A stretch of DNA of 6,206 nt from JBKBRC01 sp046292345 (GCA_046292345.1 JBKBRC010000081.1:1-6206), one strand, 5' to 3'. Positions 1 to 6,206 are shown, counted from the stretch's first letter. Notes: generated from the letters alone by a model not told the origin. Numbers and translations are program-made.

Positions 1-36
1 GCGCACGACGCGTCGGCGGCGCACGACGCGTCGGCG
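1..36 (+). repeat. Two perfect 18-bp tandem copies, in frame
   Basis: GCGCACGACGCGTCGGCG occurs at 1-18 and again, identical, at 19-36. It encodes AHDASA twice, followed by THARL. The array begins exactly at the window edge, so more copies may lie upstream. It sits in a probable surface loop just before the last strand of the N-terminal domain of the glycosidase-like protein, where a six-residue insertion would be tolerated. Confidence 0.85.
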
Positions 37-2430
37 ACGCACGCGCGCCTCGCGCTGCGGCTCGCGCCCGGCGCGCGCGCCGCGTTCGTGCTCGGCGCCG
101 AGGACGCCGTGCGGGCCTTCGCCGGCGCCGACCCCTTCGAGGCCGCCGATGCCTGGGAGGCCGGCTACCGCGCGCGCGGCCTCCGCCTGCGCACGCCCGA
201 TCCGGCCCTGAACCGCGCCGTGGACTTCCTCAAGGTCCACATGCAACTCGGCTACGACTGGCGGCCCCCGGGGCAGGAGGGGGGCAAGATGGTCTGCGAC
301 ATCTTCCGCTGGCGCGACGTCTGGAGCCGCGACTTCGGCTCGGGCTTCGGCATGGGCGCGCTCGTGGCCGACATGTACGACGCCGTGCTCGCCACGCTAG
401 ACTATGAGGCCGCGCGCTACGCCGCCCATCCGCCCGAGGGCCTCAAAGTCTCCGACGACGCCTCGCAGGGCGGCTCGGCCGAGAGCCTCGGCTGGCTCAT
501 GAAGCTCGTCTGGCGCGTCTTCAAGCATACCGGAGACCGGGTCTGGCTGCGCCGCATGCTCGACGCCTTCGAGCCCTGGATGCAGCTCTGGATCAGCCGC
601 GACGCCGACGCCGACGGCCTCATCGTGGACGTGACCGAGTGGATGGACCACAGCCGCTTCCTGCGGCTGACCGAGGGGCAGCGCACGCTCTACTCCAACG
701 CGCTCTACTACGCCGCTCTCCGCCGCTTCTACCACCTCTACCGCCACCTCGGCGACGACGTGCGCGCCGAGTGCTACCGCGACCTCTCCAACCAGACGCG
801 CACGGCCATCCACGACGCGTTCTGGAACGAGGCCGGCTACTTCAACAACGCCGTGCAGTGGGGCGTCCCGGACGAGGCGCTCATGCTCGCCGACAACGCC
901 ATCGCCGTCAACGAGCGCATCGCGAGCCGCAACGAGCGCTTCCGCACGCTCGACGCCATCCGCGCCCGCGCCTGGCGCGCCTACGGCACCGTCACGACCG
1001 ACCTGCCGATGCGCTACGTCGGCTCCGAAAACGACCACAACGGCAAGGTCTGGCCCTGGTGGATGGCCCACGAAGCCCGGGCGCGCTTCCTCAACTTCGA
1101 CGCCGAGGGCGGCATGCACGTGCTCGGGCGCATCCTCGCCACGCTCGAGCGCGACACGCTCCCGGGCCTCTGCGAGGAATACCTCGACCCCGACGACGGC
1201 GCGCAGGACGACGTCGTCGGGCATGCATTCATCACCGGCTCCGGCGCCACGCTCGAGGCCATCGCCTACGGCATGCTCGGCCTGGGCCATATCGAGCCCG
1301 GCGAGACGGCGCTGCGCCTGGCCCCGGTCGTGCCACGCGAGTGGGACACCTGGAGCGCCGAGATGGCGCTCTACCAGGGTACGCTCGCCCTCGAGCAGTC
1401 GCCCGAGGGCTACCGCATCGTGCTCGACGGCACGCGCGTCGAGCAGGTCGAGCTCCGCATCCCGCCTCGCGAGGCCGTGCGCCTCGTCACGCTCGACGGC
1501 GCCGAGATCGAGCCCGGGCGCCTCGAGGAGGGGGCCTCCGAGTACCTCCGCTTCACGCTCGCGCCCGGCGGCCGGCGCGTCATCGAGGTCAGCGTGGCGC
1601 GCGGCGGGGCGTGGGCGGCCGAGTTCGCGCGGCCCGACACGCTCCCCGAGGCGCTCGCCTGCCACCGCCCGCTGCTGATGGACGAGCCGCGCCTGTTCGC
1701 GGACATCCTCCAGAGCTTCGTCGTCAACGCGGTCAGCTACTTCGGTAAGATGCGCCACGTGGCCGCGCGCGAGATCGGCGAGATCGAAGGGCCCGGCGAG
1801 CTGCTCATCATCGTCGGCAACGAGCTCCCGCTGCGCACCCGCCAGGGCGACGCCGTGCCCGACATGATCGACGCGCTCCTCGCGCGCGGCGGCTCGCTGC
1901 TGCTGCTCGGGCCGCGCTTCCCGCGCATCGACATCACGCAGCACTACCACGGCGGCGCGCAGATGGGCGGCCACGCGGGCATGTTCTGGTGGAAGCACTG
2001 GGAGGGCGGCCGCTGGCGCGACGTGGATCCGCGCTCGGGCCGCACGCTGCCCGCGCCCGAGCATCGCGGTACGGTCTACTGGGGCGAGGGGCCGCTCTTC
2101 GCCGCCTGGGAGCACCGCCTCGGCCTGTTCGGCTTCGAGACGGACTGCCGCGGCGTCTACGACGTCGAGGGCCACGCGGTCGATCCGGACCAGCGCGTCG
2201 AGATCGTCTACTCGGACTGGGCCGTGCGCCGCCCGTGGCGCTTCCATCCGCTCGCGTTCACCGAGCGCGAGCGCCAGCTCGTCACCGGCCCGCGCCGCGA
2301 GCGCTACCCCGCCGCGGCGCTGCTCTGCAACGACGACACGGGCGCGCGCATCGTCGTCGTGGCGCCCGCGCTCTGCTCCCGCGCTGACCTGCTGCACCGC
2401 ATCCTCGGGCACGTCGTGCGTCCGGTCTGA
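1..2430 (+). CDS. Six-hairpin (alpha/alpha)6 glycoside hydrolase, debranching-enzyme-like, with C-terminal GATase-like domain (5' partial)
   Basis: Probable glucan or oligosaccharide hydrolase; substrate unproven. The frame is open from base 1, giving 809 visible residues and a TGA stop. A GTG at 88 is possible, but the residues before it (LALRLAPGARAAFVLG) look like the end of an N-terminal beta-sandwich, so the true start is probably upstream of the window. The helical catalytic domain spans about residues 50-435: WSRDFG (108-113, like WGRD of glycogen debranching enzymes), TEWMDHS with D216 as candidate general acid (like TWMDA), HNGKVWPWW (346-354, like YHxGTVWPW) and CEEYLD (391-396) with E392/E393 as candidate base. 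A beta-domain follows (about 440-533, LAPVVPREW at its start), as in GH65/GH78/GH133 relatives. Residues about 540-809 form an extra alpha/beta domain. No signal peptide is visible because the N-terminus is missing. The superfamily is fairly secure; the exact GH family is not. GH94-, GH65- or GH78-like enzymes are alternatives. Confidence 0.75.
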   Translation, partial: AHDASAAHDASATHARLALRLAPGARAAFVLGAEDAVRAFAGADPFEAADAWEAGYRARGLRLRTPDPALNRAVDFLKVHMQLGYDWRPPGQEGGKMVCDIFRWRDVWSRDFGSGFGMGALVADMYDAVLATLDYEAARYAAHPPEGLKVSDDASQGGSAESLGWLMKLVWRVFKHTGDRVWLRRMLDAFEPWMQLWISRDADADGLIVDVTEWMDHSRFLRLTEGQRTLYSNALYYAALRRFYHLYRHLGDDVRAECYRDLSNQTRTAIHDAFWNEAGYFNNAVQWGVPDEALMLADNAIAVNERIASRNERFRTLDAIRARAWRAYGTVTTDLPMRYVGSENDHNGKVWPWWMAHEARARFLNFDAEGGMHVLGRILATLERDTLPGLCEEYLDPDDGAQDDVVGHAFITGSGATLEAIAYGMLGLGHIEPGETALRLAPVVPREWDTWSAEMALYQGTLALEQSPEGYRIVLDGTRVEQVELRIPPREAVRLVTLDGAEIEPGRLEEGASEYLRFTLAPGGRRVIEVSVARGGAWAAEFARPDTLPEALACHRPLLMDEPRLFADILQSFVVNAVSYFGKMRHVAAREIGEIEGPGELLIIVGNELPLRTRQGDAVPDMIDALLARGGSLLLLGPRFPRIDITQHYHGGAQMGGHAGMFWWKHWEGGRWRDVDPRSGRTLPAPEHRGTVYWGEGPLFAAWEHRLGLFGFETDCRGVYDVEGHAVDPDQRVEIVYSDWAVRRPWRFHPLAFTERERQLVTGPRRERYPAAALLCNDDTGARIVVVAPALCSRADLLHRILGHVVRPV
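1660..2430 (+). other. C-terminal GATase1/ThuA-like domain of the glycosidase-like protein
   Basis: This part of the first gene follows the usual C-terminal beta-domain and is not expected in a plain debranching-type enzyme. It shows alternating hydrophobic strands and helices: the strand ELLIIVGNELP (residues 600-610), a helix MIDALLARGG, then the strand SLLLLGPRF after G630-G631, and a closing strand RIVVVAPAL followed by a helix LLHRILGHVV. A strand, a helix ending in GG, then a hydrophobic strand is typical of class I glutamine-amidotransferase-like folds, including ThuA-like and beta-galactosidase trimerisation domains. I see no cysteine nucleophile elbow, so a structural or sugar-binding role is more likely than amidotransferase activity. 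The middle (HYHGGAQMGGHAGMFWWKHW) is rich in His, Gly and Trp. The fold call rests on pattern only. Confidence 0.4.
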
Positions 2431-2433
2431 GCA

Positions 2434-2468
2434 CGCGCCGCGCGCCAGGGACTCCCGCGCGCGGCGCG
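2434..2468 (+). terminator. Strong GC hairpin after the glycosidase-like gene, possible terminator
   Basis: Bases 2434-2445 and 2457-2468 are perfect reverse complements (12 bp, all G or C). The loop can pair further: GGG at 2448-2450 with CCC at 2454-2456 around ACT, leaving a two-base CA bulge. The hairpin starts 3 bases after the TGA stop, which suits a transcription terminator or an mRNA 3'-end stabiliser for the first gene. No T-tract follows, so it is not a canonical intrinsic terminator. Such U-less GC hairpins are common in high-GC genomes; the terminator role is inference. Confidence 0.45.
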
Positions 2469-2475
2469 CCGCCGG

Positions 2476-2483
2476 TACCTTGC
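2476..2483 (+). promoter_or_regulatory. Bacteroidota-like -7 promoter box (TACCTTGC) upstream of the aminotransferase
   Basis: TACCTTGC resembles the Bacteroidota -7 consensus TAnnTTTG (TA and TT kept, with one T fewer before the G). It stands in one of the few spots in the intergenic region that is not pure G/C and ends 21 bases before the ATG at 2505. A start of transcription about 7 bases downstream would leave a short leader of about 15 bases. No clear -33 TTG element is visible; that position falls inside the GC hairpin. Treat as a candidate only. Confidence 0.35.
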
Positions 2484-2504
2484 AGGGCCCTGCTCCCCCT
2501 CGCC

Positions 2505-3767
2505 ATGCCGACCAACCTCGCCGCCGCCGAACGCCTCGCCGAGCGCCTCTCGCACCGCATCCGCTCCGTCCCGCCCTCGGGCATCCGCCGCTTCTTCGAG
2601 ATCGCAGCGACGATGGACGACGTGATCTCGCTCGGCATCGGCGAGCCGGATTTCGTCTCGCCGGCGCCCATCATCGCCGCCGCCAAGGCCTCGCTCGACG
2701 CCGGGCAGACCGGCTACACGGCCAACCTGGGCCTGCTCGAGCTGCGCGAGGCCATCGCCGAGGACCTCGAGCGCCGCTACGGCGTCCGCTACGCGCCCGG
2801 GAACGAGATCGTCGTCACCATCGGCGCCTCCGAGGCGATGATGATCGCCATGCTGGCGCTGCTCGACCCCGGCGACGAGATCCTCATCCCGGAGCCATGC
2901 TTCGTCTCGTACGGCCCCACGGCGCAGTTCGCCGGCGGGCGCGTCGTCCACGTGCCCACGCGTTTCGAGAACGACTTCCAGGTCACGGCCGCAGACATCG
3001 AGCGCCGCATCACGCCGCGCACCAAGGCGCTCTTCCTGGGCTACCCCAACAACCCGACCGGCGCCGTGCTGCGCCGCGAGACGATGGAGGCCATCGCTGA
3101 GGTCGTCACGCGGCACAACCTGTTCGTGATCTCGGACGAGATCTACGACCGGCTTGTTTACGGCGAAGCGCACGCGCGCGGCCACGTCTGCGTGCCGAGC
3201 TTGCCTGGCCTCTGGGAGCGCACGATCCTGCTCGGCGGCTTCTCGAAGAACTACGCCATGACGGGCTGGCGCATCGGCTACGCCTGCGCTCCCGAGCCCA
3301 TCCTGCGCCAGATGTACAAGGCGCACCAGTATGTCGTGATGAGCGCCCCCACGATGGGGCAGGTGGGGGCCACCGCGGCGATCCGCGCGTGCCAGGACGA
3401 CGTGGAGGCCATGCGCGAGGCCTACGATGCGCGCCGACGCGTCCTCGTGGACGGGCTCAACGCGGCCGGCCTGCCGACGTTCGAGCCCGAGGGGGCCTTC
3501 TACGCCTTCCCGGACATCCGCTCGACCGGGCTCTCGTCCGAGGACTTCGCGCAGCGGCTGCTCCAGGAGGAGCGCGTCGCGTGCGTGCCCGGCGACGCGT
3601 TTGGGCCGAGCGGGGCCGGTTTCCTGCGCTGCTCCTACGCCAACTCGCTCGAGAACGTGACCGAGGCCGTGCGTCGCATCGCGCGCTTCGCCGAGCGCGT
3701 CCGGACCGAAACGGGAGCCGAGGCCCGCGCCGAGGCCCGCGCCGAGGCCCGCGCCGAGGCCCGCTAG
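2505..3767 (+). CDS. Class I PLP-dependent aminotransferase, aromatic/PatA-like
   Basis: Cytosolic enzyme of 420 residues that should move an amino group from an amino acid to a 2-oxo acid such as 2-oxoglutarate, using PLP. All fold-type I landmarks are present: GIGEPDF (44-50), Y71 of the TGYTANLG segment, phosphate-loop G107-A108-S109, aromatic F133/Y136, YPNNPTG with N183, D211 and Y214 in SDEIYD, the Schiff-base lysine K248 in GFSKNYAMTGWRIGY with R256, and carboxylate-binding R375 in FLRCSY. From memory, the order and wording closely resemble archaeal aromatic aminotransferases and Bacillus PatA (subgroup I-gamma), so aromatic, aspartate or N-acetyl-diaminopimelate substrates are all possible; the neighbours do not help choose. 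The ATG at 2505 has no Shine-Dalgarno sequence but gives the expected N-terminus (LSHRIRSVPPSGIRRFFEIA). The core ends near residue 400; the last 16 residues are an unusual (AEAR)4 tail. The family is near certain, the substrate is not. Confidence 0.95.
   Translation: MPTNLAAAERLAERLSHRIRSVPPSGIRRFFEIAATMDDVISLGIGEPDFVSPAPIIAAAKASLDAGQTGYTANLGLLELREAIAEDLERRYGVRYAPGNEIVVTIGASEAMMIAMLALLDPGDEILIPEPCFVSYGPTAQFAGGRVVHVPTRFENDFQVTAADIERRITPRTKALFLGYPNNPTGAVLRRETMEAIAEVVTRHNLFVISDEIYDRLVYGEAHARGHVCVPSLPGLWERTILLGGFSKNYAMTGWRIGYACAPEPILRQMYKAHQYVVMSAPTMGQVGATAAIRACQDDVEAMREAYDARRRVLVDGLNAAGLPTFEPEGAFYAFPDIRSTGLSSEDFAQRLLQEERVACVPGDAFGPSGAGFLRCSYANSLENVTEAVRRIARFAERVRTETGAEARAEARAEARAEAR
3717..3764 (+). 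repeat. Four perfect 12-bp tandem copies ending at the stop codon
   Basis: GCCGAGGCCCGC is repeated four times without a mismatch (3717-3728, 3729-3740, 3741-3752, 3753-3764), and the TAG stop follows directly. Being a multiple of three, the array keeps the frame and adds AEAR x4, a charged and probably helical tail, to the aminotransferase. Identical copies, with no codon drift, point to recent slippage expansion; copy number may vary between strains. Confidence 0.95.
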
Positions 3768-3872
3768 CGCCCGGCGCCCCCAGTCCCCACTGAGCGCCCC
3801 GTGCGACCTGCCCGCCCGGCCGGACCCGCCGGCTTGCCGCCAGCCCGCTCCTTCCGCCTCCGACGCTCCCTC
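3768..3872 (+). other. C-rich intergenic leader, no clear promoter
   Basis: This 105-base spacer separates the aminotransferase from the peptidase. By hand count it holds 59 C, 27 G, 12 T and 7 A, a marked C-over-G excess on the coding strand. There is no TA-containing -7 box, no Shine-Dalgarno sequence before the ATG, and only weak inverted repeats (CCGGC 3816-3820 with GCCGG 3828-3832; CAGT 3781-3784 with ACTG 3789-3792). The peptidase may therefore be transcribed from upstream. A C-rich, G-poor RNA could also load Rho (rut-like), but this is inference. Confidence 0.5.
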
Positions 3873-3917
3873 ATGCGCCGCCTGCTCCTGTTGCTGCCCC
3901 TCGCGCTCGCTGCCTGC
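3873..3917 (+). other. Lipoprotein signal peptide (SPase II) of the M1 peptidase
   Basis: The first 15 residues are two arginines, a short hydrophobic core (LLLLLPLALAA) and the lipobox L12-A13-A14-C15. Cleavage before C15 and lipidation would anchor the enzyme in the envelope. The mature protein begins CTTPREV, with no run of acidic residues or lysine right after the cysteine like the surface-export signal known in some Bacteroidota, so whether it faces the periplasm or the outside is open. Confidence 0.85.
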
Positions 3918-6206
3918 ACCACGCCGCGCGAGGTGCTCGATGTGACGGTCGTCGATCGCCCGCCGGACGTGACGGCCGATTCGCTCGCTGCCGAGCGCGC
4001 CCGCACCCGTGTCACGCACGTCCCGGCCGACCGCCCGCGCCGCGACGTGGCGCCCGAGCGCCGCGTGGACGTGCTCCACACCGCGCTCGACCTCCGCCTC
4101 GACCTCGCCCGCCGCGCCGTCGAGGGCACGGCCACGCACCGCCTCGTGCCGCTGCGCGACAGCCTCGGCAGCTTCTACCTCCACGCCGTCGGGATGGACG
4201 TGGCCGGCGTAGACGTGCTGCGCGGGCCCGTCTTCGACGTCGCCTACGACTCGGCACGCCTTGTGCTCACGCCCGCGCGCGCGCTCGCGCGCACCGACAC
4301 GCTCGAGCTGCGCGTCGCCTACACCGCCTTCCCGGAGCGCGCCGTCGCCTCCGGCCGCGGCCAGGGCCTCTACTTCATCAACCCCGACGGGACCGACCCC
4401 TACCGGCCCACGCAGGTCTGGACGCAGGGACAGCCCGAGGACAACCGCCGCTGGTTCCCGACATGGGACTACCCGAACGACAAGATGACGTTCGAGATCG
4501 CGCTCGCCGTGCCGGATTCGCTCGTGGCGTTCGCCAACGGCGAGCGCGTCGCCTCGGAGGCGCTCCCGGGCGGCTTCCGCCGCGACGTGTTCCGCCTCGA
4601 CGCGCATCCGCAGCCGGCCTATCTGGCCGCGCTTGCCGTGGGGCGCTTCGCCGTCGTCGAGGATGCGTACGTGCGCCCGGACGGCTCGCGCGTGCCGCTG
4701 GCCTACGTCGTCGAGCCGCGCTTCGCCGAGCGCGCCCGGGCCGACTTCGGCGAGACGCCGCGCATGTTCGCCGCCTTCGAGTCCTACCTCGGCCTGCGCT
4801 ACCCGTGGCCGCGCTACACGCAGGTCGCCGTGCGCGACTTCACGGCCGGCGGCATGGAAAACACGACGCTCACGCTCCTCTTCGAGGGCGCGCAGACCGA
4901 GGCGCGCGGCGAGCCCGGCCGCCGCGACGACCTCCGCGACCTGCTCTCGCACGAGCTCATCCACCACTGGTTCGGCAACCTGGTCACGGCCGAGGATTGG
5001 GCCAACCTCGCCGTCAACGAGGCCCTGGCCACGTGGGGCGAAGAGCTCTACCGCGAGCTCGCCTACGGCCCCGACTTCGCGCAGGACCGGGCGCTCCGCG
5101 ACCGCGAGATCTACCTCGCGCAGGCGCGGACCCTCCGCCGGCCCATCGTCTGGTACGGCTATGACGACCCCGAGCAGCTCTTCGACCAGCACACGTACCA
5201 CAAGGGCGGGCGCGTGATGGCGCAGCTCCGGTTCGAGCTCGGCGACGACGTCTTCCGGCGCGGCCTGCGCACGTTCCTGACGGCGTACGCCGGGCAGTCG
5301 GTGAGCATTGACGAGCTGCGCCGCGCGATGGAGCAGGCCTCGGGCCGCTCGCTGCGGCGCTTCTTCAGCCAGTGGTTCGAGCAGCCCGGGCACCCGGCGC
5401 TGGCCGTCGAGCAGGCGTATTTCGCCGGCTCGCAGCTCTACACGATCCGCGTCGTGCAGCGCCAGGACCGCGAGCGCGAGCCCGTCTTCCACTTCGACGT
5501 GGACGCCGTCGTGGTCTACCCCTCCGGCGCGCGCGAGGCGCGCCGCCTGCGCGTGGCCTCGGCCGATACCACGTTCCAGCTGCGCCTGCCCGAGCGCCCG
5601 CGTTTCGTGCAGTTCGGTACGGGCGCGCATCTGCCGGCCGAGTTCACGTGGGCAGTGCCGGTCGAGGAGCTGGCTGCGCAGGCGCGGGACGGGGTGGACC
5701 TCGCCGGGCGCGTGGCCGCCATCGAGGCGCTTGGCCGCGCAGCACCCAACCCTGTCGCCCGCGAGGCGCTCCTCGCCGCGACGGCGGACGCGCTGCCGTT
5801 CGCGCGCGCGCGCGCCGCCTCGGCTCTGGGGGCGGCCTACCCGGAAGGCCCCGGCGTGGCCGAGCGCCTCGCCCGTCTCGCCGCTACCGACCCCGACGCC
5901 GAGGTGCGCGTCGTGGCACTGGGCGTGCTCTCGGGCCTGCCCGAGGCCGTCCGCGCGCCCTGGCTCGAGGAGGCCCTCGGCCGTGCGCTCGCCGACGAGG
6001 CCTACGTCGTCGTGGCGGCGGCCGCAGCGGCCTACGGGCGCGCCCTGCCCCGGCGGGCGTACGAGGCGTTCGAGCGCGCCGGCACGCTCCGGCTGCGCAC
6101 GTGGGGCGGGATCGTCGAGCGGCCGCTGGCCGAGGCCCTCGGCCGCGCCGCCGACCCGCGCGGGCGCCCGGCGCTCGAGGCGCTGCTCGGCCCCGAGCAG
6201 CCCGAC
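3873..6206 (+). CDS. M1-family zinc aminopeptidase-like lipoprotein with HEAT-like C-terminal region (3' partial)
   Basis: Predicted envelope-anchored gluzincin metallopeptidase that removes N-terminal residues from peptides. The frame is open for 778 codons to the last base with no stop, so the gene is cut by the window. The ATG at 3873 is chosen over GTG 3801 and TTG 3834 because it gives a clean lipoprotein signal: MRR, a leucine-rich segment and lipobox LAAC with C15. A Pro/Arg/Asp-rich linker follows, then the M1 N-terminal beta-domain from about residue 66, including QGQPEDNRRWFPTWDYPNDK (185-204). Catalytic domain: GGMEN (326-330; usually GAMEN), zinc ligands H360, H364 in HELIHHWFGN with general base E361, third ligand E383 in NLAVNEALATW exactly 18 residues after H364, and catalytic Tyr Y442 in YHKGG. 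From about residue 609 the sequence is Ala/Leu-rich helical repeats resembling HEAT. All key residues are intact, so activity is expected. It may share a transcript with the aminotransferase. Confidence 0.93.
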   Translation, partial: MRRLLLLLPLALAACTTPREVLDVTVVDRPPDVTADSLAAERARTRVTHVPADRPRRDVAPERRVDVLHTALDLRLDLARRAVEGTATHRLVPLRDSLGSFYLHAVGMDVAGVDVLRGPVFDVAYDSARLVLTPARALARTDTLELRVAYTAFPERAVASGRGQGLYFINPDGTDPYRPTQVWTQGQPEDNRRWFPTWDYPNDKMTFEIALAVPDSLVAFANGERVASEALPGGFRRDVFRLDAHPQPAYLAALAVGRFAVVEDAYVRPDGSRVPLAYVVEPRFAERARADFGETPRMFAAFESYLGLRYPWPRYTQVAVRDFTAGGMENTTLTLLFEGAQTEARGEPGRRDDLRDLLSHELIHHWFGNLVTAEDWANLAVNEALATWGEELYRELAYGPDFAQDRALRDREIYLAQARTLRRPIVWYGYDDPEQLFDQHTYHKGGRVMAQLRFELGDDVFRRGLRTFLTAYAGQSVSIDELRRAMEQASGRSLRRFFSQWFEQPGHPALAVEQAYFAGSQLYTIRVVQRQDREREPVFHFDVDAVVVYPSGAREARRLRVASADTTFQLRLPERPRFVQFGTGAHLPAEFTWAVPVEELAAQARDGVDLAGRVAAIEALGRAAPNPVAREALLAATADALPFARARAASALGAAYPEGPGVAERLARLAATDPDAEVRVVALGVLSGLPEAVRAPWLEEALGRALADEAYVVVAAAAAAYGRALPRRAYEAFERAGTLRLRTWGGIVERPLAEALGRAADPRGRPALEALLGPEQPD
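5697..6206 (+). other. HEAT-like helical repeat region of the M1 peptidase (continues past window)
   Basis: From about residue 609 the protein becomes pairs of Ala/Leu/Arg-rich helices, for example DLAGRVAAIEALGRA, ARARAASALGAAY and DAEVRVVALGVLSGLP. The D-x-x-V-R-x-x-A-x-x-x-L pattern is the signature of HEAT repeats. In M1 enzymes a C-terminal helical domain often closes over the active site; true HEAT repeats would suggest protein-protein contacts. The end of the region is not in the window. Confidence 0.6.
5801..5814 (+). repeat. (CG)7 alternating dinucleotide run
   Basis: Fourteen bases of strict CG alternation inside the peptidase gene, coding Ala/Arg within the HEAT-like region (FARARAA). 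Such runs can adopt Z-DNA and are prone to slippage, which would shift the frame here. It may be only a by-product of high GC and Ala/Arg codons. Confidence 0.6.

Noticed and set aside
639..1748. Plus-strand overlapping frame of 369 codons inside the first gene
   Set aside because: Arg/Pro/Ala-rich, shifted-frame translation without domain signal; a by-product of GC-rich third positions.
397..2412. Minus-strand open frame of 671 codons opposite the glycosidase-like gene
   Set aside because: Same GC-driven shadow effect; no motif is visible, while the plus-strand frame has clear glycosidase motifs.
3781..3832. Short inverted repeats after the aminotransferase as an intrinsic terminator
   Set aside because: Stems are only 4-5 bp, no T-tract follows, and such repeats are expected by chance at this GC content.
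3765..3872. Possible aminotransferase-peptidase fusion by stop read-through: both genes are in the same frame and only the TAG at 3765 separates them
   Set aside because: The peptidase has its own ATG and a perfect lipoprotein signal, which would be non-functional inside a fusion; the shared frame is a one-in-three coincidence and the spacer has few A/T bases to form stops.
4270..4292. GC-alternating stretch in the peptidase gene as a special element
   Set aside because: Interrupted alternation that is explained by consecutive Ala/Arg/Leu codons; weaker than the run at 5801-5814.
2304..5630. Very long open frame on the minus strand, 1108 codons, across the aminotransferase and peptidase genes
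   Set aside because: It is the complement of two well-supported plus-strand genes. In DNA this GC-rich, antisense frames lack stops by chance; the translation is low-complexity Arg/Ala/Gly/Val/Glu-rich with no recognisable domain.
1..6206. A new defence, biosynthetic or mobile system
   Set aside because: The three genes belong to ordinary enzyme superfamilies with no shared pathway, and there are no transposase, integrase, toxin, nuclease, repeat-spacer or carrier-protein signals.

Overview
The window is a very GC-rich stretch of bacterial DNA, well above 70% GC by eye, with codon third positions almost all G or C. It is densely coding on the plus strand. It holds three protein genes in one direction: (1) the 3' part of a large sugar-acting enzyme, (2) a complete PLP-dependent aminotransferase, and (3) the 5' part of an outer-membrane-type lipoprotein metallopeptidase. 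Genes 1 and 3 run off the two ends of the window, so neither is complete here. I see no tRNA, rRNA, insertion sequence, CRISPR array or phage feature.

Organism: neither visible gene start has a purine-rich Shine-Dalgarno sequence, and a TAccTTgc box resembling the Bacteroidota -7 element (TAnnTTTG) lies just upstream of the aminotransferase. With the GC content and an M1 peptidase lipoprotein carrying a HEAT-like tail, this suggests a high-GC Bacteroidota relative such as Rhodothermota. That is inference; another high-GC Gram-negative phylum such as Gemmatimonadota is not excluded.

Layout. 1-2430: (alpha/alpha)6 six-hairpin glycosidase, debranching-enzyme-like, with a C-terminal beta-domain and then an extra domain of about 270 residues that looks like a class I glutamine-amidotransferase (ThuA-like) fold. 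2431-2504: short intergenic region with a strong GC-rich hairpin (12 bp stem) followed by the promoter-like box. 2505-3767: class I aminotransferase of the aromatic/PatA-like type, ending in a four-copy 12-bp tandem repeat that gives an (AEAR)4 tail. 3768-3872: C-rich spacer with no recognisable promoter. 3873-6206: M1-family zinc aminopeptidase-like lipoprotein with all catalytic residues and a HEAT-like C-terminal region that continues past the window.

How the genes fit together: nothing shows a shared pathway. Glucan or oligosaccharide turnover, amino-acid transamination and envelope peptide degradation are all ordinary catabolic or housekeeping functions, and the hairpin plus promoter between genes 1 and 2 argues that they are separate transcription units. 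The aminotransferase and peptidase could be co-transcribed. I do not see a convincing new biological system. The most unusual items are the glycosidase/GATase-like fusion, the in-frame tandem repeats at the window start and at the aminotransferase C-terminus, and the C-rich leader of the peptidase.
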